A stretch of 64,000 nt of DNA from Virgibacillus_F necropolis_A (GCF_044793635.1 NZ_CP084992.1:3348001-3412000), one strand, 5' to 3'; shown: positions 1 through 10,080, counted from the stretch's first letter. The notes: generated from the letters alone by a model not told the origin. Translations and numbers: made by a program.

Positions 1-647
1 TGCATAATACAGAAGCAGTGGCAACAGAGATTACGAATAATGGTGGAATAGCTAAAGCGGTAAAAGTGAATGTAGCTGAGCTAACTGACATTGAAAATAT
101 GATCGATACTGCAGTAAGTGAGTATGGTACGTTAGATATTCTTGTAAATAACGCTGGAATCATGGACTCCATGGAACCTGTCGGTGATATCACGGATGAA
201 AAATGGGATTTGATTTTCGATATCAATACCAAGGGCGTCATGCGCGCAACACGTAAAGCATTGCCAATCTTCTTAGAGAAAGGAAAAGGAGTTATCGTTA
301 ATACCGCTTCCACTGGTGGTTTAAACGGAGCACATGCGGGTGTTGCATATGGAGCATCTAAACATGCAGTTGTTGGGATAACCAAAAATACTGGTTACAT
401 GTATGCAGAAAAAGGTATTCGTTGCAATGCAATCGCACCGGGTGGCGTCGAAACAAATATTGCTTCCACAATAAAAGGTTTTAACGAATTTGGGGCAAGC
501 CGTACACAACGTGCACAAGCTGTGATGCCACGTACAGGACAAGCTGAAGAAATAGCAACAGTTGCTTTATTCTTAGCATCAGATGAATCAAGTTTTGTAA
601 ATGGTACAGTTGTCACTGCAGATGGCGGTTGGACGGCTGCTTTTTAG
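1..647 (+). CDS. SDR-family NAD(P)-dependent oxidoreductase, 5' end outside window
   Basis: This is the C-terminal part of a short-chain dehydrogenase/reductase. The frame is open to the left edge, so the glycine-rich cofactor loop lies outside the window; a GTG at 18 is the first possible internal start but is unlikely to be the real one. Visible family marks are the NNAG motif (LVNNAGI), the catalytic Tyr-x-x-x-Lys as YGASK, and the C-terminal ADGGW seen in many glucose/3-oxoacyl-ACP-reductase-like members. The substrate cannot be told from sequence. A hairpin terminator follows, so it is the last gene of its unit and is separate from the two-component system downstream. Confidence 0.9.
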   Translation, partial: HNTEAVATEITNNGGIAKAVKVNVAELTDIENMIDTAVSEYGTLDILVNNAGIMDSMEPVGDITDEKWDLIFDINTKGVMRATRKALPIFLEKGKGVIVNTASTGGLNGAHAGVAYGASKHAVVGITKNTGYMYAEKGIRCNAIAPGGVETNIASTIKGFNEFGASRTQRAQAVMPRTGQAEEIATVALFLASDESSFVNGTVVTADGGWTAAF

Positions 648-735
648 TTTCAACATGTGGATTTTCTTTAAAACGGTCTACTTAAGTGTTACTGACAGAT
701 AATAATCAATTAAATTCCAAGAAAATTGGTAACGA

Positions 736-770
736 CGCTTTCCTTTTATGGAAGGCGTTTATTTTATGCC
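736..770 (+). terminator. Rho-independent terminator after SDR gene
   Basis: An 8-bp stem CGCTTTCC/GGAAGGCG (736-743 with 750-757, one G-U pair) with a TTTTAT loop is followed by a T-rich tract. It sits about 90 bp after the SDR stop codon. Confidence 0.75.
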
Positions 771-940
771 CTGGGACAGGTATTTTTCAGCACTTTTTAA
801 TGATATAACAATAGTTTGGAAATTTATGACACCTTCCTATAATACAAAGCCTACATAAACAAATGCTCTAACCGTATACTCTAACTGCAACTATGCCCCG
901 AAAACAGAGAAAAACCCCTATCCACATTTCTTATCACTAT

Positions 941-969
941 TTGAGCGTGTTAAACAACGTATTTATATA
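941..969 (+). promoter_or_regulatory. candidate sigma-A promoter for the two-component system
   Basis: TTGAGC (941-946) and TATATA (964-969) are separated by 17 bp, in the 428-bp gap between the SDR gene and the response regulator. Apart from this and the terminator I see nothing coding in the gap. The match to consensus is only moderate. Confidence 0.3.
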
Positions 970-1075
970 GTATACTAAATTTATAATCTTCTTAATCTAT
1001 TACATAATTATTTTTTAAAACACTTTAGAATATAAGTCAAGAGGAGACTCTTTAGTTGTTGGGAGAGTTAAAATA

Positions 1076-2614
1076 ATGAAAGAATGCTACAAGGTAGTAA
1101 TTGTTGATGATGAAATGCTAATTAGACAGGGAATAATAAATTACATAAGTTGGGAAAAGGAAGGATTTGAAATTGTTGGAGAAGCTTCGAATGGTGAAGA
1201 AGCTCTGTTAACGATAGATAAGTACCGTCCACATATCGTGATAACCGATATCGTCATGCCAATTATGAATGGAATAGATTTTGTCAAAGTAGTTAAAAAG
1301 GATTATCCAGACATTGAAATTATCGTATTAAGTAGCTTTGAAAACTTTGATTATGTACGTTCTACTTTTCAAAGCGGTGTGGCTGACTATATTCTTAAAC
1401 CAAAATTAAATGGGGAAGAATTACTAAAGACATTGCATAAGGTGACAAATAAAGATACTGACTTTCAAGAAATTAAAGAAACAAATGAAGCATCTATCGA
1501 TAAGATAATAAGAAAATTTTTATCAGGATACGAGCCAGATTATGATGAGAAAGTTGTAAGTGATTACTTCTCGAATAACCAATTTAGTTTGTTAGCAATC
1601 TATTGGCAAGAGAAACAAACTGATCCATCACAGTTGGATGTTATTTTTAGGCTATTACGAGAATATTTCAAGGAGATCAATTTTCATCCAATCCTAAAAG
1701 ACAAAACGGGTATAACTTTTCTTCTAAATTTTAATTTAGATCAGTTGACTACTATTAAAAATACAATTAATGATATTAATAATGATACCGTTGTCATATT
1801 AGGTGATGCAACGAAGTGGGTGTTGAGTTCTCAGTTCGTATCCATTAAAGCTATAAAAAAAATATATGATGAAAGCCTGTTATTAAAGAAGCAATACTTT
1901 TTTTACCTTCCAGAACTATCCGTATTAATTTATGATGATTTACCTCACGTGGAAGAAAGAAATCAGAGTTTTAACCTAAACCAATTTATAGAAATTCTTA
2001 AAAGTAAACAATTCAAAGTGGCTTTTAAGTATGTGGAAGATTATGTAGATTATTTAGCGAATCAATATACAAGCGATGTCTTTGAATTTAAATCATTTTT
2101 AGGAAACATAATTTTCAATATAATTGTTCTGTTGGCGAATTTAAACTATGATACAAAAGGCTTGGAAAATGATAAATACGCTTATTTTTCGGGAATAAAT
2201 GAAGCAAAAGATGCCAAAGAAGCTATAGATCTATTTAATAGTTTTCTGGATGTAGCAAATAAAATTGTTCTATCAAAAGAAGAAAATGTAGAACAGTATA
2301 ATGTTCAAAGATTGTTAGATTATATTGAAGAACATTATACAGAGCCACTTAGCTTAACAGAAATAGCAGAACACTTTCACTTTAATCCATCATACTTATC
2401 CACCTACTTTAGTAGGCATCATAATGAAGGATTCAGTGAGTACATAAACCGGGTAAGAATTAAAAAAGCGAGGGAACTGCTACAAAATAGTACGGTATCG
2501 ATATCGGACATTAGTAGAATGGTAGGTTATTCCGATCACAGTTATTTTTGTAAAGTATTTAAAAAGGAAACAGGAAATTCTCCTAGTACTTATCGCAAGG
2601 AATTTTCAACATGA
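1076..2614 (+). CDS. YesN-like response regulator, REC plus AraC-type HTH
   Basis: This 512-aa DNA-binding response regulator belongs to the class paired with YesM-type kinases, which usually controls sugar uptake operons. The receiver domain occupies roughly residues 5-125, with an acidic pair DD at 11-12, phosphoacceptor Asp58 in VITDIVMP, and a conserved Lys in YILKPK. A variable middle region follows. The last 100 residues form an AraC/XylS double helix-turn-helix (LTEIAEHFHFNPSYLSTYFSRH, with ISRMVGYSDHSYFCKVFKKETG behind it). The stop overlaps the kinase start by 4 bp, so the two are translationally coupled. The neighbouring ABC importer and galactosidases suggest it activates them in response to a galactoside. 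That target is inferred. Confidence 0.93.
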   Translation: MKECYKVVIVDDEMLIRQGIINYISWEKEGFEIVGEASNGEEALLTIDKYRPHIVITDIVMPIMNGIDFVKVVKKDYPDIEIIVLSSFENFDYVRSTFQSGVADYILKPKLNGEELLKTLHKVTNKDTDFQEIKETNEASIDKIIRKFLSGYEPDYDEKVVSDYFSNNQFSLLAIYWQEKQTDPSQLDVIFRLLREYFKEINFHPILKDKTGITFLLNFNLDQLTTIKNTINDINNDTVVILGDATKWVLSSQFVSIKAIKKIYDESLLLKKQYFFYLPELSVLIYDDLPHVEERNQSFNLNQFIEILKSKQFKVAFKYVEDYVDYLANQYTSDVFEFKSFLGNIIFNIIVLLANLNYDTKGLENDKYAYFSGINEAKDAKEAIDLFNSFLDVANKIVLSKEENVEQYNVQRLLDYIEEHYTEPLSLTEIAEHFHFNPSYLSTYFSRHHNEGFSEYINRVRIKKARELLQNSTVSISDISRMVGYSDHSYFCKVFKKETGNSPSTYRKEFST

Positions 2615-4374
2615 GGAGATATCGGGAAAAATTGATAAAGACTATACAAAATAACAATTTGTTCATCAAGATGTTCTTTGTCATGGTTGTTAGTATTATC
2701 TCTGTTTCGGTTCTAATTACATTTAGTACGATTCGTATGTCAGAAAATCTGTTTATGGAGACATTTGGTATTACAAATACGAAAACCCTTAATCAAATTA
2801 AATCGAGGTTTGAATCTTTCAGTTATGCTGTTGTCTCTACTTCGATTAATGTACAAAACAATGGAACGATAAAAAGAGTTTTAACACAAGAGGAACTAAA
2901 CTCAATTGAAAAGGCAAAGTCAAACTACAATGTTATCAAACAAATGGAACGTATTTATTCGACTGTTGCACCTTATGAAGCAGACATAATTGTCGCTGGG
3001 AAAAACAACGATTTATTTAATATGAACTATAGTGATTGGCCTGTTTCATGGAAAGACTTACATCGCCATGTCATTACACAAAATACAGTTGAACAACCCG
3101 CAAATTTATTATATCAATTTGTGCCTTCAAGTTCTTTGAACAATGAACCATTAATTGTGGCGACGAAAGCTCTTACAGAAAGGTCAACAAACAACATCTA
3201 TGGAATATTATATATATCTATAAGTGAAAGGAATTTTAAGAAATTTTATCAAAACTATACGAGCCAAGGTAATAATATGGCAGTGTTAAATGGAAATGGA
3301 AAGATTATTTCAAGCAATCAAGAAACATGGATCGGTAAAGAATCGATGAAGCTGTTGGCAACCAGTAAAGAAATGGAGGATAGTTCACTCGACTATAAAG
3401 ACGTGGAAGTGTTCGGGAAAAACTATATGTTATTATCGGCATACCTTCCAACATTTGATATGTATCTTGTTAATCTAATTGACAAGGATTCTGTACTTGA
3501 TAATCTAGTTAATACAAAAGAAATCGTTATGATTAGTATAGGTATTGTCTTATTAGCTGTTTTGGTTGTATTCATTATTTCGAGACGAATGACGAACTCG
3601 TTAAGTAAACTTATTCAACAAATTTCGAATATGGTGAAATATGATTTTAGTAAACCTGTGATAGAAACAGGGAGCTATGAAGCAAGGAAAATAGCCACTG
3701 CATTTAATTTTATGCTCAATGAATTACAAGAATATGTTGGGATTGTCGTACAAACACAAGAAAGACAAAGAAATGCTGAACTAAAAGCACTTCAACATCA
3801 GATTAATCCACACTTTTTGTACAATACACTGACTTCTGTGAAGTTTATGGTTCAGCAAGGCAAGAAAGAAAAAGCAACGGACACGATCCATTCGTTAATT
3901 TCTTTACTACAAAACGCACTTGGCGATATTAATCAAACGATAACGGTAGAGAAAGAGTTAAGTAATATGAAAGATTATGTATTGATTAACCAATCGAGAT
4001 ATGGTGAGAGGATAAAAGTAAACTATTTCATTTCCCCTAATTGTTTGCAATTCCATATGCCAAAACTTGTTATTCAGCCTTTCATCGAAAACGCATTTTT
4101 TCATGCTTTTAATCAAAAGAAAGAAGGTTATATTCAAATACTTATTGCTCAAATAGAAGAAAATCTTGTTTGTGAGATAATAGATAATGGCGATGGAATA
4201 GAAAGCTCTACTACTGACTTCAATGGAAAACGTCATCTTTTTAGTGGGATTGGAGTGCGCAATGTCCATGAACGTATTCAATTATTATATGGAGATGAAT
4301 ATGGGATTGAGATATCTAGTGAAATATCTGAGGGAACGAAAGTAAAGATAAAATTGCCTTTAATCGAAGAATAG
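2611..4374 (+). CDS. YesM-like sensor histidine kinase
   Basis: This 587-aa membrane kinase has TM1 at about residues 19-41, a large extracellular sensor region (about 45-300), TM2 at about 303-325 and a HAMP linker. The His-kinase motif QINPHFLYN has the phosphorylated His at about 401, and a HATPase_c domain ends the protein (VIQPFIENAFFHA N-box, DNGDGI G1 box, GIGVRNVHERI G2 box). This is the LytS/YesM architecture. It overlaps the response-regulator gene by ATGA. A terminator follows, so the transporter operon is a separate transcription unit that this pair probably regulates. Confidence 0.93.
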   Translation: MRRYREKLIKTIQNNNLFIKMFFVMVVSIISVSVLITFSTIRMSENLFMETFGITNTKTLNQIKSRFESFSYAVVSTSINVQNNGTIKRVLTQEELNSIEKAKSNYNVIKQMERIYSTVAPYEADIIVAGKNNDLFNMNYSDWPVSWKDLHRHVITQNTVEQPANLLYQFVPSSSLNNEPLIVATKALTERSTNNIYGILYISISERNFKKFYQNYTSQGNNMAVLNGNGKIISSNQETWIGKESMKLLATSKEMEDSSLDYKDVEVFGKNYMLLSAYLPTFDMYLVNLIDKDSVLDNLVNTKEIVMISIGIVLLAVLVVFIISRRMTNSLSKLIQQISNMVKYDFSKPVIETGSYEARKIATAFNFMLNELQEYVGIVVQTQERQRNAELKALQHQINPHFLYNTLTSVKFMVQQGKKEKATDTIHSLISLLQNALGDINQTITVEKELSNMKDYVLINQSRYGERIKVNYFISPNCLQFHMPKLVIQPFIENAFFHAFNQKKEGYIQILIAQIEENLVCEIIDNGDGIESSTTDFNGKRHLFSGIGVRNVHERIQLLYGDEYGIEISSEISEGTKVKIKLPLIEE

Positions 4375-4481
4375 GATATGGAGTTCAGCGCGAAATTATA
4401 AAAAAATTACAATTATCTAAAAAAAGTACAAATCAAAATCATTCATAAGAAAATGTTCCAAATAAATTCAAATGTTTTTCT

Positions 4482-4514
4482 AAAGATCGTTCTAACGGTC
4501 TTTATTTTTTTTTG
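4482..4514 (+). terminator. Rho-independent terminator between kinase and binding-protein genes
   Basis: AAAGATCGTT pairs with AACGGTCTTT (one wobble pair), followed by a run of about ten T residues. It separates regulator and transporter transcription. Confidence 0.8.
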
Positions 4515-4534
4515 ATAGTATTTTAACAAGGCGT

Positions 4535-4548
4535 CGAAAGCGCTTACA
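4535..4548 (+). promoter_or_regulatory. cre site (CcpA carbon-catabolite operator)
   Basis: CGAAAGCGCTTACA matches the Bacillus cre consensus TGAAAGCGCTTTCA at 12 of 14 positions, including the central AAGCGCTT. It lies 20 bp upstream of the binding-protein start, a position suited to repression of the galactoside operon by CcpA when glucose is present. Confidence 0.7.
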
Positions 4549-4568
4549 AAAAGTAGGGGGTAATTTGT

Positions 4569-5870
4569 ATGAAGAAGATTTTATTTATGGTGGTAATGTT
4601 TGTTAGTATTTTTGCTTTAGCTGCATGTTCATCCGATGATGAAGCAGCTTCTGGGGGGAATGGTGGCAGTTCCGAACCAGCGGATGTAGATAAGATTATT
4701 GCTTGGGCTTGGGATCCGAATTTTAATATTGCAGCACTTGAACTTGCCGGAGAAGCATATAACGGTGAGGAAGACTTTGAATTTGAAGTTATTGAAAATG
4801 CACAGGATGATATTGTTGCGAAATTAAATACAGGTCTTAGTTCCGGTACTATGAAAGGCATGCCAAATATCGTTCTAATTGAAGATTATCGCGCGCAAAG
4901 TTTCTTGCAGGCGTATCCGGATGCATTTTATCCGTTAGATGATTATATAAATCCAGATGATTTTGCTGATTATAAAATTGCTACTACTAGTTTTGATGGT
5001 AAACAATATGGCTTACCATTTGATTCTGGCGTAACTGGATTATACGTACGTACAGACTATCTTGAAGAGGCTGGATACTCAGTAGATGATCTAACGAACA
5101 TTACTTGGGAAAAATACATCGAAATTGGGAAAGACGTTAAAGAAAAAACAGGGAAAGATATGATTACTCTCGATCCAAATGATTTAGGGCAAATTCGCAT
5201 GATGATTCAGACAGCAGGTTCTTGGTATGTAAAAGAAGATGGCTCAACCCCTAACATTGCTGAAAATGAAGCACTAAAACTCGCTTTTCAAAAATATAAA
5301 GAGTTAATGGAAGCAGATATTGTAAAAATAAACTCTGACTGGAGTCAGTTCATAGCTGCCTTTAATAGTGGGGATGTAGCTACAGTTCCATCAGGAAACT
5401 GGATTACACCAAGTATTAAAGCAGAGGCTTCCCAATCTGGAAAATGGGCAGTAGTGCCAATTCCAAGATTGGCAATGGAAGGTGCAGTTAATGCCTCGAA
5501 CTTAGGTGGAAGTTCCTTATATGTTTTAAATATTGATGGTAAAGAAGAAGCGGCTGATTTTCTGGCAAATACATTCGGTTCAAATAAAGATTTCTATCAA
5601 AAGCTTGTTACAGACGTTGGTGCTATAGGAACTTATAAGCCAGCTTCAGATGGTGAGGCCTATACTTCTGAAGATAAGTACTTCAGTGGGCAAACAATCA
5701 TTTCTGATTTTTCAAAATGGACTGCTGAAATTCCAGGTGTTAATTACGGAATGCATACCTATGCTATCGAGGATATACTGGCTGCAGGAATGCAGGATTA
5801 TCTGAATGGGAAAGACCTAAGTGAAGTTCTCAGTAGTGCTCAGGAACAAGCAGAAGCACAACTGAAATAA
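4569..5870 (+). CDS. sugar ABC transporter substrate-binding lipoprotein
   Basis: This 433-aa extracellular solute-binding protein is of the family-1 (MalE/MsmE-like) type. The N-terminus is a lipoprotein signal with lipobox LAAC and Cys20 as the lipid-modified residue, then an acidic, Ser/Gly-rich tether. The mature part shows the usual two-lobe pattern (GKQYGLPFDSGVTGLYVRTD, and FNSGDVATVPSGNW in the hinge region). It has its own AGGGGG ribosome site and a cre box just before it, and is followed by a stem-loop and two permease genes. It probably captures an alpha- or beta-galactoside, given the glycosidases downstream. The ligand is inferred. Confidence 0.92.
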   Translation: MKKILFMVVMFVSIFALAACSSDDEAASGGNGGSSEPADVDKIIAWAWDPNFNIAALELAGEAYNGEEDFEFEVIENAQDDIVAKLNTGLSSGTMKGMPNIVLIEDYRAQSFLQAYPDAFYPLDDYINPDDFADYKIATTSFDGKQYGLPFDSGVTGLYVRTDYLEEAGYSVDDLTNITWEKYIEIGKDVKEKTGKDMITLDPNDLGQIRMMIQTAGSWYVKEDGSTPNIAENEALKLAFQKYKELMEADIVKINSDWSQFIAAFNSGDVATVPSGNWITPSIKAEASQSGKWAVVPIPRLAMEGAVNASNLGGSSLYVLNIDGKEEAADFLANTFGSNKDFYQKLVTDVGAIGTYKPASDGEAYTSEDKYFSGQTIISDFSKWTAEIPGVNYGMHTYAIEDILAAGMQDYLNGKDLSEVLSSAQEQAEAQLK

Positions 5871-5888
5871 TTAGCTAATAATGAATGA

Positions 5889-5947
5889 TCCAGGGCTCGG
5901 CTTAGGAAAAAGCGATTGCGTGCCAATCAAAGGGTCGATTCCCTGGA
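5889..5947 (+). other. intra-operon stem-loop between binding-protein and permease genes
   Basis: A perfect 7-bp outer stem TCCAGGG/CCCTGGA (5889-5895 with 5941-5947) encloses a second hairpin (GATTG/CAATC). There is no real T-tract. Structures like this after a binding-protein gene commonly stabilise the upstream mRNA so the binding protein is made in excess over the permeases. The function here is inference. Confidence 0.5.
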
Positions 5948-6046
5948 CTTTATTTATACTAATTTTAAGTTCGATCAGATGATGAATAATATTAGAAAAA
6001 CTATGATACTCATTTATTAAAGATTACGGTCCTGGTTTTTTTAAGT

Positions 6047-6988
6047 TTGAGGGGTGAGAACATTAGTAAACTAGCAAAGAAAACGAATGAGACCCATTTA
6101 TCTAATAACAATAACGTGATGCGTTTTTTGAAAAGAAAAAGTGTGGGCTGGTTTTTTATAATCATAGCTGTTGGGGCGATTTGTTTATTCTATTTTTATC
6201 CAATGATCCAAGCACTGCTACTGTCTTTCCAATCTGGAATGGGAACAAATTTAAAGTATGTTGGACTTGATAACTATGCTCGATTAATTAACGATCCAAC
6301 CTTTATTGCTGCATTAACAAATACTGTTATTTATTTATTAGTTCAGGTTCCTATCATGATAATCCTGGCATTATTATTCTCAGTACTACTAAATGATGCA
6401 ACATTGAAATTCAAAGGTTTCTTTCGAACAGCAATTTTTCTGCCGTGTGTAACCTCACTTGTTGCTTACTCTGTAATATTCAAATATTTATTTGGAACAG
6501 ACGGTCTAATTAATATGTTCCTTCTGAAGTTTTCAATCATTCCAGAAGCTATCAATTGGCTAGCTGATCCATTTTGGGCTAAGGTAACAATTATTATTGC
6601 GATTACCTGGAGATGGACAGGGTACAATATGATTTTCTATCTATCTGCTCTACAAAACGTAGATCGCTCGATTTATGAAGCAGCCAAAATAGATGGAGCA
6701 TCAGCTTTTCAACAGTTTTTTCAGATTACCATACCAATGTTAAAACCTATTATTTTGTTCACTTCTATCACTTCGACAATAGGAACACTACAAATTTTTG
6801 ATGAAATTATGAATATTACAAAAGGCGGACCTGGAAATGCAACAGTATCCATTTCACAGTATATCTATAACCTTTCGTTTAAATATACACCAGATTTTGG
6901 ATACGCAGCAACTGTATCCTACGTCATTGTAATATTAATTGTACTGCTTTCTATTATGCAGTTTAAATTGGCAGGTGATAAAAAATGA
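6047..6988 (+). CDS. sugar ABC transporter permease (MalF/UgpA type)
   Basis: This inner-membrane permease of about 310 aa has six hydrophobic segments and the EAA loop that docks on the ATPase (YEAAKIDGASAFQQFFQITIPMLKP). The start is unclear. A TTG at 6047 opens the frame, but the best ribosome site (GAGGGGTGAG, 6049-6058) lies just inside that reading, which would favour a rare ATT start at 6062. The next ATG is 6119 and has no ribosome site. The 3' end overlaps the second permease gene by 4 bp. It forms the import pore with the next gene product. Confidence 0.9.
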   Translation: MRGENISKLAKKTNETHLSNNNNVMRFLKRKSVGWFFIIIAVGAICLFYFYPMIQALLLSFQSGMGTNLKYVGLDNYARLINDPTFIAALTNTVIYLLVQVPIMIILALLFSVLLNDATLKFKGFFRTAIFLPCVTSLVAYSVIFKYLFGTDGLINMFLLKFSIIPEAINWLADPFWAKVTIIIAITWRWTGYNMIFYLSALQNVDRSIYEAAKIDGASAFQQFFQITIPMLKPIILFTSITSTIGTLQIFDEIMNITKGGPGNATVSISQYIYNLSFKYTPDFGYAATVSYVIVILIVLLSIMQFKLAGDKK

Positions 6989-7812
6989 AACAGATTAAAA
7001 GAATAGCTACTTATACATTTTTAAGTATTGCATCTCTTGTTTCTATCTTTCCATTTTTATGGATGATTGTAAGTATGACAAATAAGTCGGTCGATGTTAC
7101 AAAAGGAAGATTACTTCCTGGTACACATTTAGTTGAAAATATAAAAGTTTTATTTGAAACGGTAGATATTGTTACCGCATTAATAAACTCAGGTATTATT
7201 GCCATAATAACAACATTTTTGACACTATTGATTGCATCCTTGGCAGGTTATGGCTTTGAAATGTATCGTAGTCGAGGGAAAGATATTGTATTTAATATTC
7301 TCCTATTATCGATGATGATCCCATTCGCAGCAATTATGATCCCGTTGTATCAGTTATTTGGAAACATTACGCACACATTCCCGGGAATTGGAATTGACAC
7401 ATTAGCGGCTGCGATATTACCAACGATAACAACTGCATTTTTTATATTTTTTTTCCGTCAAAACACAAAGATGTTTTCGAAAGAATTGGTTGAAGCAGGA
7501 AGAATTGACGGACTAAGTGAGCTAGGAATCTTTTTTCGAATCTATGTACCAACTATGAAAACTACTTATGCTGCAGCGGCTATTATTGCATTTATGAATA
7601 GTTGGAATAATTACTTATGGCCATTAGTTATCTTGCAATCTCCGGAAAAGAGAACAATTCCATTGCTTATTTCTAATCTTGGATCTGGATACTCCCCAGA
7701 CTTTGGCGTTATCATGACAGCTATCGTAATTGCAACATTACCAACAGCAATTGTTTTTTTTATCATGCAAAGGCATTTTGTAGCAGGGATGATGGGATCA
7801 GTAAAAGGGTAA
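6985..7812 (+). CDS. sugar ABC transporter permease (MalG/UgpE type)
   Basis: This 275-aa second permease subunit has six membrane segments and an EAA motif (VEAGRIDGLSELGIFFRIYVPTMK). It is translationally coupled to the first permease (ATGA overlap). No ATP-binding subunit is encoded in the operon. Importers of this class in Bacillaceae often borrow a shared MsmX-type ATPase, and that is the likely arrangement here. Confidence 0.93.
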   Translation: MKQIKRIATYTFLSIASLVSIFPFLWMIVSMTNKSVDVTKGRLLPGTHLVENIKVLFETVDIVTALINSGIIAIITTFLTLLIASLAGYGFEMYRSRGKDIVFNILLLSMMIPFAAIMIPLYQLFGNITHTFPGIGIDTLAAAILPTITTAFFIFFFRQNTKMFSKELVEAGRIDGLSELGIFFRIYVPTMKTTYAAAAIIAFMNSWNNYLWPLVILQSPEKRTIPLLISNLGSGYSPDFGVIMTAIVIATLPTAIVFFIMQRHFVAGMMGSVKG

Positions 7813-7863
7813 TTAAGGAAACATTTTGGAGGAGAATTAAGAGATTATTATGGGGGGATAGTT

Positions 7864-10080
7864 ATGCCGATTATATTTAATGACACGACGAAAGAATTTC
7901 ACCTGCAAACAAATAAGGTAAGCTATATTTTTACTGTTTTACAAAACAATCAGTTAGGTCATCTTTATTACGGAAAAAAACTACGTCATCGTGAATCTTT
8001 TGCTCATTTGTTCCAAGGGGGACATAGAGCAAATACGAACTATGTATATGAAGGGAATAATGCGTTTTCTCTAGATTTAATAAAACAGGAGTATCCAGCC
8101 TATGGAACTACTGATTACAGAGAACCCGCATATCAGATTTTACAAGAGAATGGAAGTAGAACTACCAATTTTGAATATAAAGAACATGAGATATATCAAG
8201 GGAAAAAGTTGTTGGATGGTTTGCCAGCAACCTATGTGGAGGATGAAAATGAAGCAACTACACTAGAAATTACGCTATATGATAACCAAATCGGTGTAGA
8301 AATTCGACTATCCTATACCGTATTTGAGGATTTTAATACGATTACTAGATCAACAGAGTTTATTAATTACGGTAAAGAAAAAGTGAATCTAACAAGGGCG
8401 CTAAGTGCAAGTGTAGATTTTTTTGATTCTGATTTTGAAATGATTCAACTCTCAGGCTCTTGGGCAAGAGAAAGACATATTAAAACCAGGAAATTAGTGC
8501 CAGGGGTTCAGAGTATTACTAGTACGAGAGGTACTAGTAGCGCACAGCAAAATCCCTTTATTGCTCTGAAAAGACCTGACACGAATGAGCAACAGGGGGA
8601 AGTATTTGGAGTGAGTTTAGTTTATAGTGGTAACTTTTTGGCTCAAGTGGAGGTTGATCATTATGATGTCTCTCGACTAATGATAGGCATAAATCCTTTC
8701 GATTTTAATTGGCTGCTTGAAACAGGAGAAAGCTTCCAAACACCCGAAGTTGTCATGGTGTACTCTGATGAAGGATTAAATGGTATGAGTCAGACATTTC
8801 ATAGACTATTTCAAAATAGGTTGGCTCGTGGTAAATGGCGGGATCAAGAAAGACCTGTATTAATAAATAATTGGGAAGCAACTTATTTTGATTTTAATGA
8901 AGAAAAGGTAGTAGAAATTGCAAAGGAATCAAAAGACTTGGGTGTGGAGTTATTTGTACTGGATGATGGTTGGTTTGGCAAAAGGGATGATGATACAACA
9001 TCCTTAGGTGATTGGTTTGTCGATAAAGATAAACTACCAAATGGAATTACAGGATTAGCTAAAAAGATAAACGCTTTAGGTTTAGAATTTGGGCTTTGGT
9101 TTGAACCAGAAATGGTTTCTAAACTTAGTAAATTATATCAATCCCATCCAGATTGGATTATCCATGTACCAAATCGAAACATTTCACATGGAAGAAATCA
9201 ATATGTCCTAGATTTTTCCAGAGTAGAAGTAGTTGATTATATCTATGAGTTAATGGCTGAAATATTGAACGCAGCACCTATTCATTATGTTAAATGGGAT
9301 ATGAATAGATATATGACCGAAATTGGATCGCTCGATTTACCTGCGAATAGACAAAGAGAGGTAGCGCACAGGTATATTCTAGGTGTCTACCATTTATATG
9401 AAAGACTGACAACTATGTTTCCAAATGTTTTGTTCGAATCATGTGCGAGTGGCGGCTGTCGTTTTGATCCAGGATTACTATACTATGCCCCCCAAACATG
9501 GACTAGTGACGATACAGATGCGGTGGAACGATTAAAAATTCAGTATGGAACGTCTATGGTATATCCTATTAGCTCAATGGGAGCCCATGTTTCTGCGGTG
9601 CCAAATCACCAAGTAGGGCGTGTTACTAGTTTAGATACGAGGGCTAATGTTGCGTACTTTGGTGTATTTGGATATGAATTAGATGTGACGAAAATGGATC
9701 AACAGGAAAAAGATGAAGTGAAGAAACAGATTGCATTTTATAAGGAAAATCGCAGTCTAATTCAAAAGGGGAAGTTTTACCGAATTGATAGCCCTTTTGC
9801 TAAAGATGGTAATGTTACGAGTTGGATGGTAGTTTCGGATGATCAACGAGAGGCGTTAGTCGGATATTATCAGCTACTTTCATTGCCAAATACCGGATTT
9901 GGTCGGATTCGATTAGAAGGTCTTCATCCAGACTATGAATACTCTATGGAAGGAGTAGATGGAACATTTTTTGGAGATGAGTTATTAAGTGCTGGATTAC
10001 TAATTGATCAGCATCATTTAAATAAGCTAACAGATGATTTTTCATCACTAATAATTAAATTGACTAGTTTAACTTTGTAA
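7864..10080 (+). CDS. alpha-galactosidase, GH36
   Basis: This 738-aa cytoplasmic glycoside hydrolase (no signal peptide) hydrolyses terminal alpha-1,6-galactosyl residues of raffinose-type oligosaccharides. The N-terminal beta-sandwich (about 1-320) is followed by the GH36 barrel with LDDGWFGKRDDD, WFEPEMV, the nucleophile motif KWDMNR (Asp about 479) and the acid/base motif TSDDTDAVER (Asp about 549). Length and residue positions fit the tetrameric Geobacillus-type enzymes closely. It lies 51 bp after the permease gene with a GGGGG ribosome site, so it should act on imported oligosaccharides. Confidence 0.95.
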   Translation: MPIIFNDTTKEFHLQTNKVSYIFTVLQNNQLGHLYYGKKLRHRESFAHLFQGGHRANTNYVYEGNNAFSLDLIKQEYPAYGTTDYREPAYQILQENGSRTTNFEYKEHEIYQGKKLLDGLPATYVEDENEATTLEITLYDNQIGVEIRLSYTVFEDFNTITRSTEFINYGKEKVNLTRALSASVDFFDSDFEMIQLSGSWARERHIKTRKLVPGVQSITSTRGTSSAQQNPFIALKRPDTNEQQGEVFGVSLVYSGNFLAQVEVDHYDVSRLMIGINPFDFNWLLETGESFQTPEVVMVYSDEGLNGMSQTFHRLFQNRLARGKWRDQERPVLINNWEATYFDFNEEKVVEIAKESKDLGVELFVLDDGWFGKRDDDTTSLGDWFVDKDKLPNGITGLAKKINALGLEFGLWFEPEMVSKLSKLYQSHPDWIIHVPNRNISHGRNQYVLDFSRVEVVDYIYELMAEILNAAPIHYVKWDMNRYMTEIGSLDLPANRQREVAHRYILGVYHLYERLTTMFPNVLFESCASGGCRFDPGLLYYAPQTWTSDDTDAVERLKIQYGTSMVYPISSMGAHVSAVPNHQVGRVTSLDTRANVAYFGVFGYELDVTKMDQQEKDEVKKQIAFYKENRSLIQKGKFYRIDSPFAKDGNVTSWMVVSDDQREALVGYYQLLSLPNTGFGRIRLEGLHPDYEYSMEGVDGTFFGDELLSAGLLIDQHHLNKLTDDFSSLIIKLTSLTL

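Noticed and set aside
5889..5947. tRNA-like sequence (GGGTCGATTCCC resembles a T-arm, with a 7-bp closing stem)
   Set aside because: The T-arm-like bases are part of the closing stem, there is no anticodon arm or CCA-adjacent spacing, and the total length of about 59 nt is too short.
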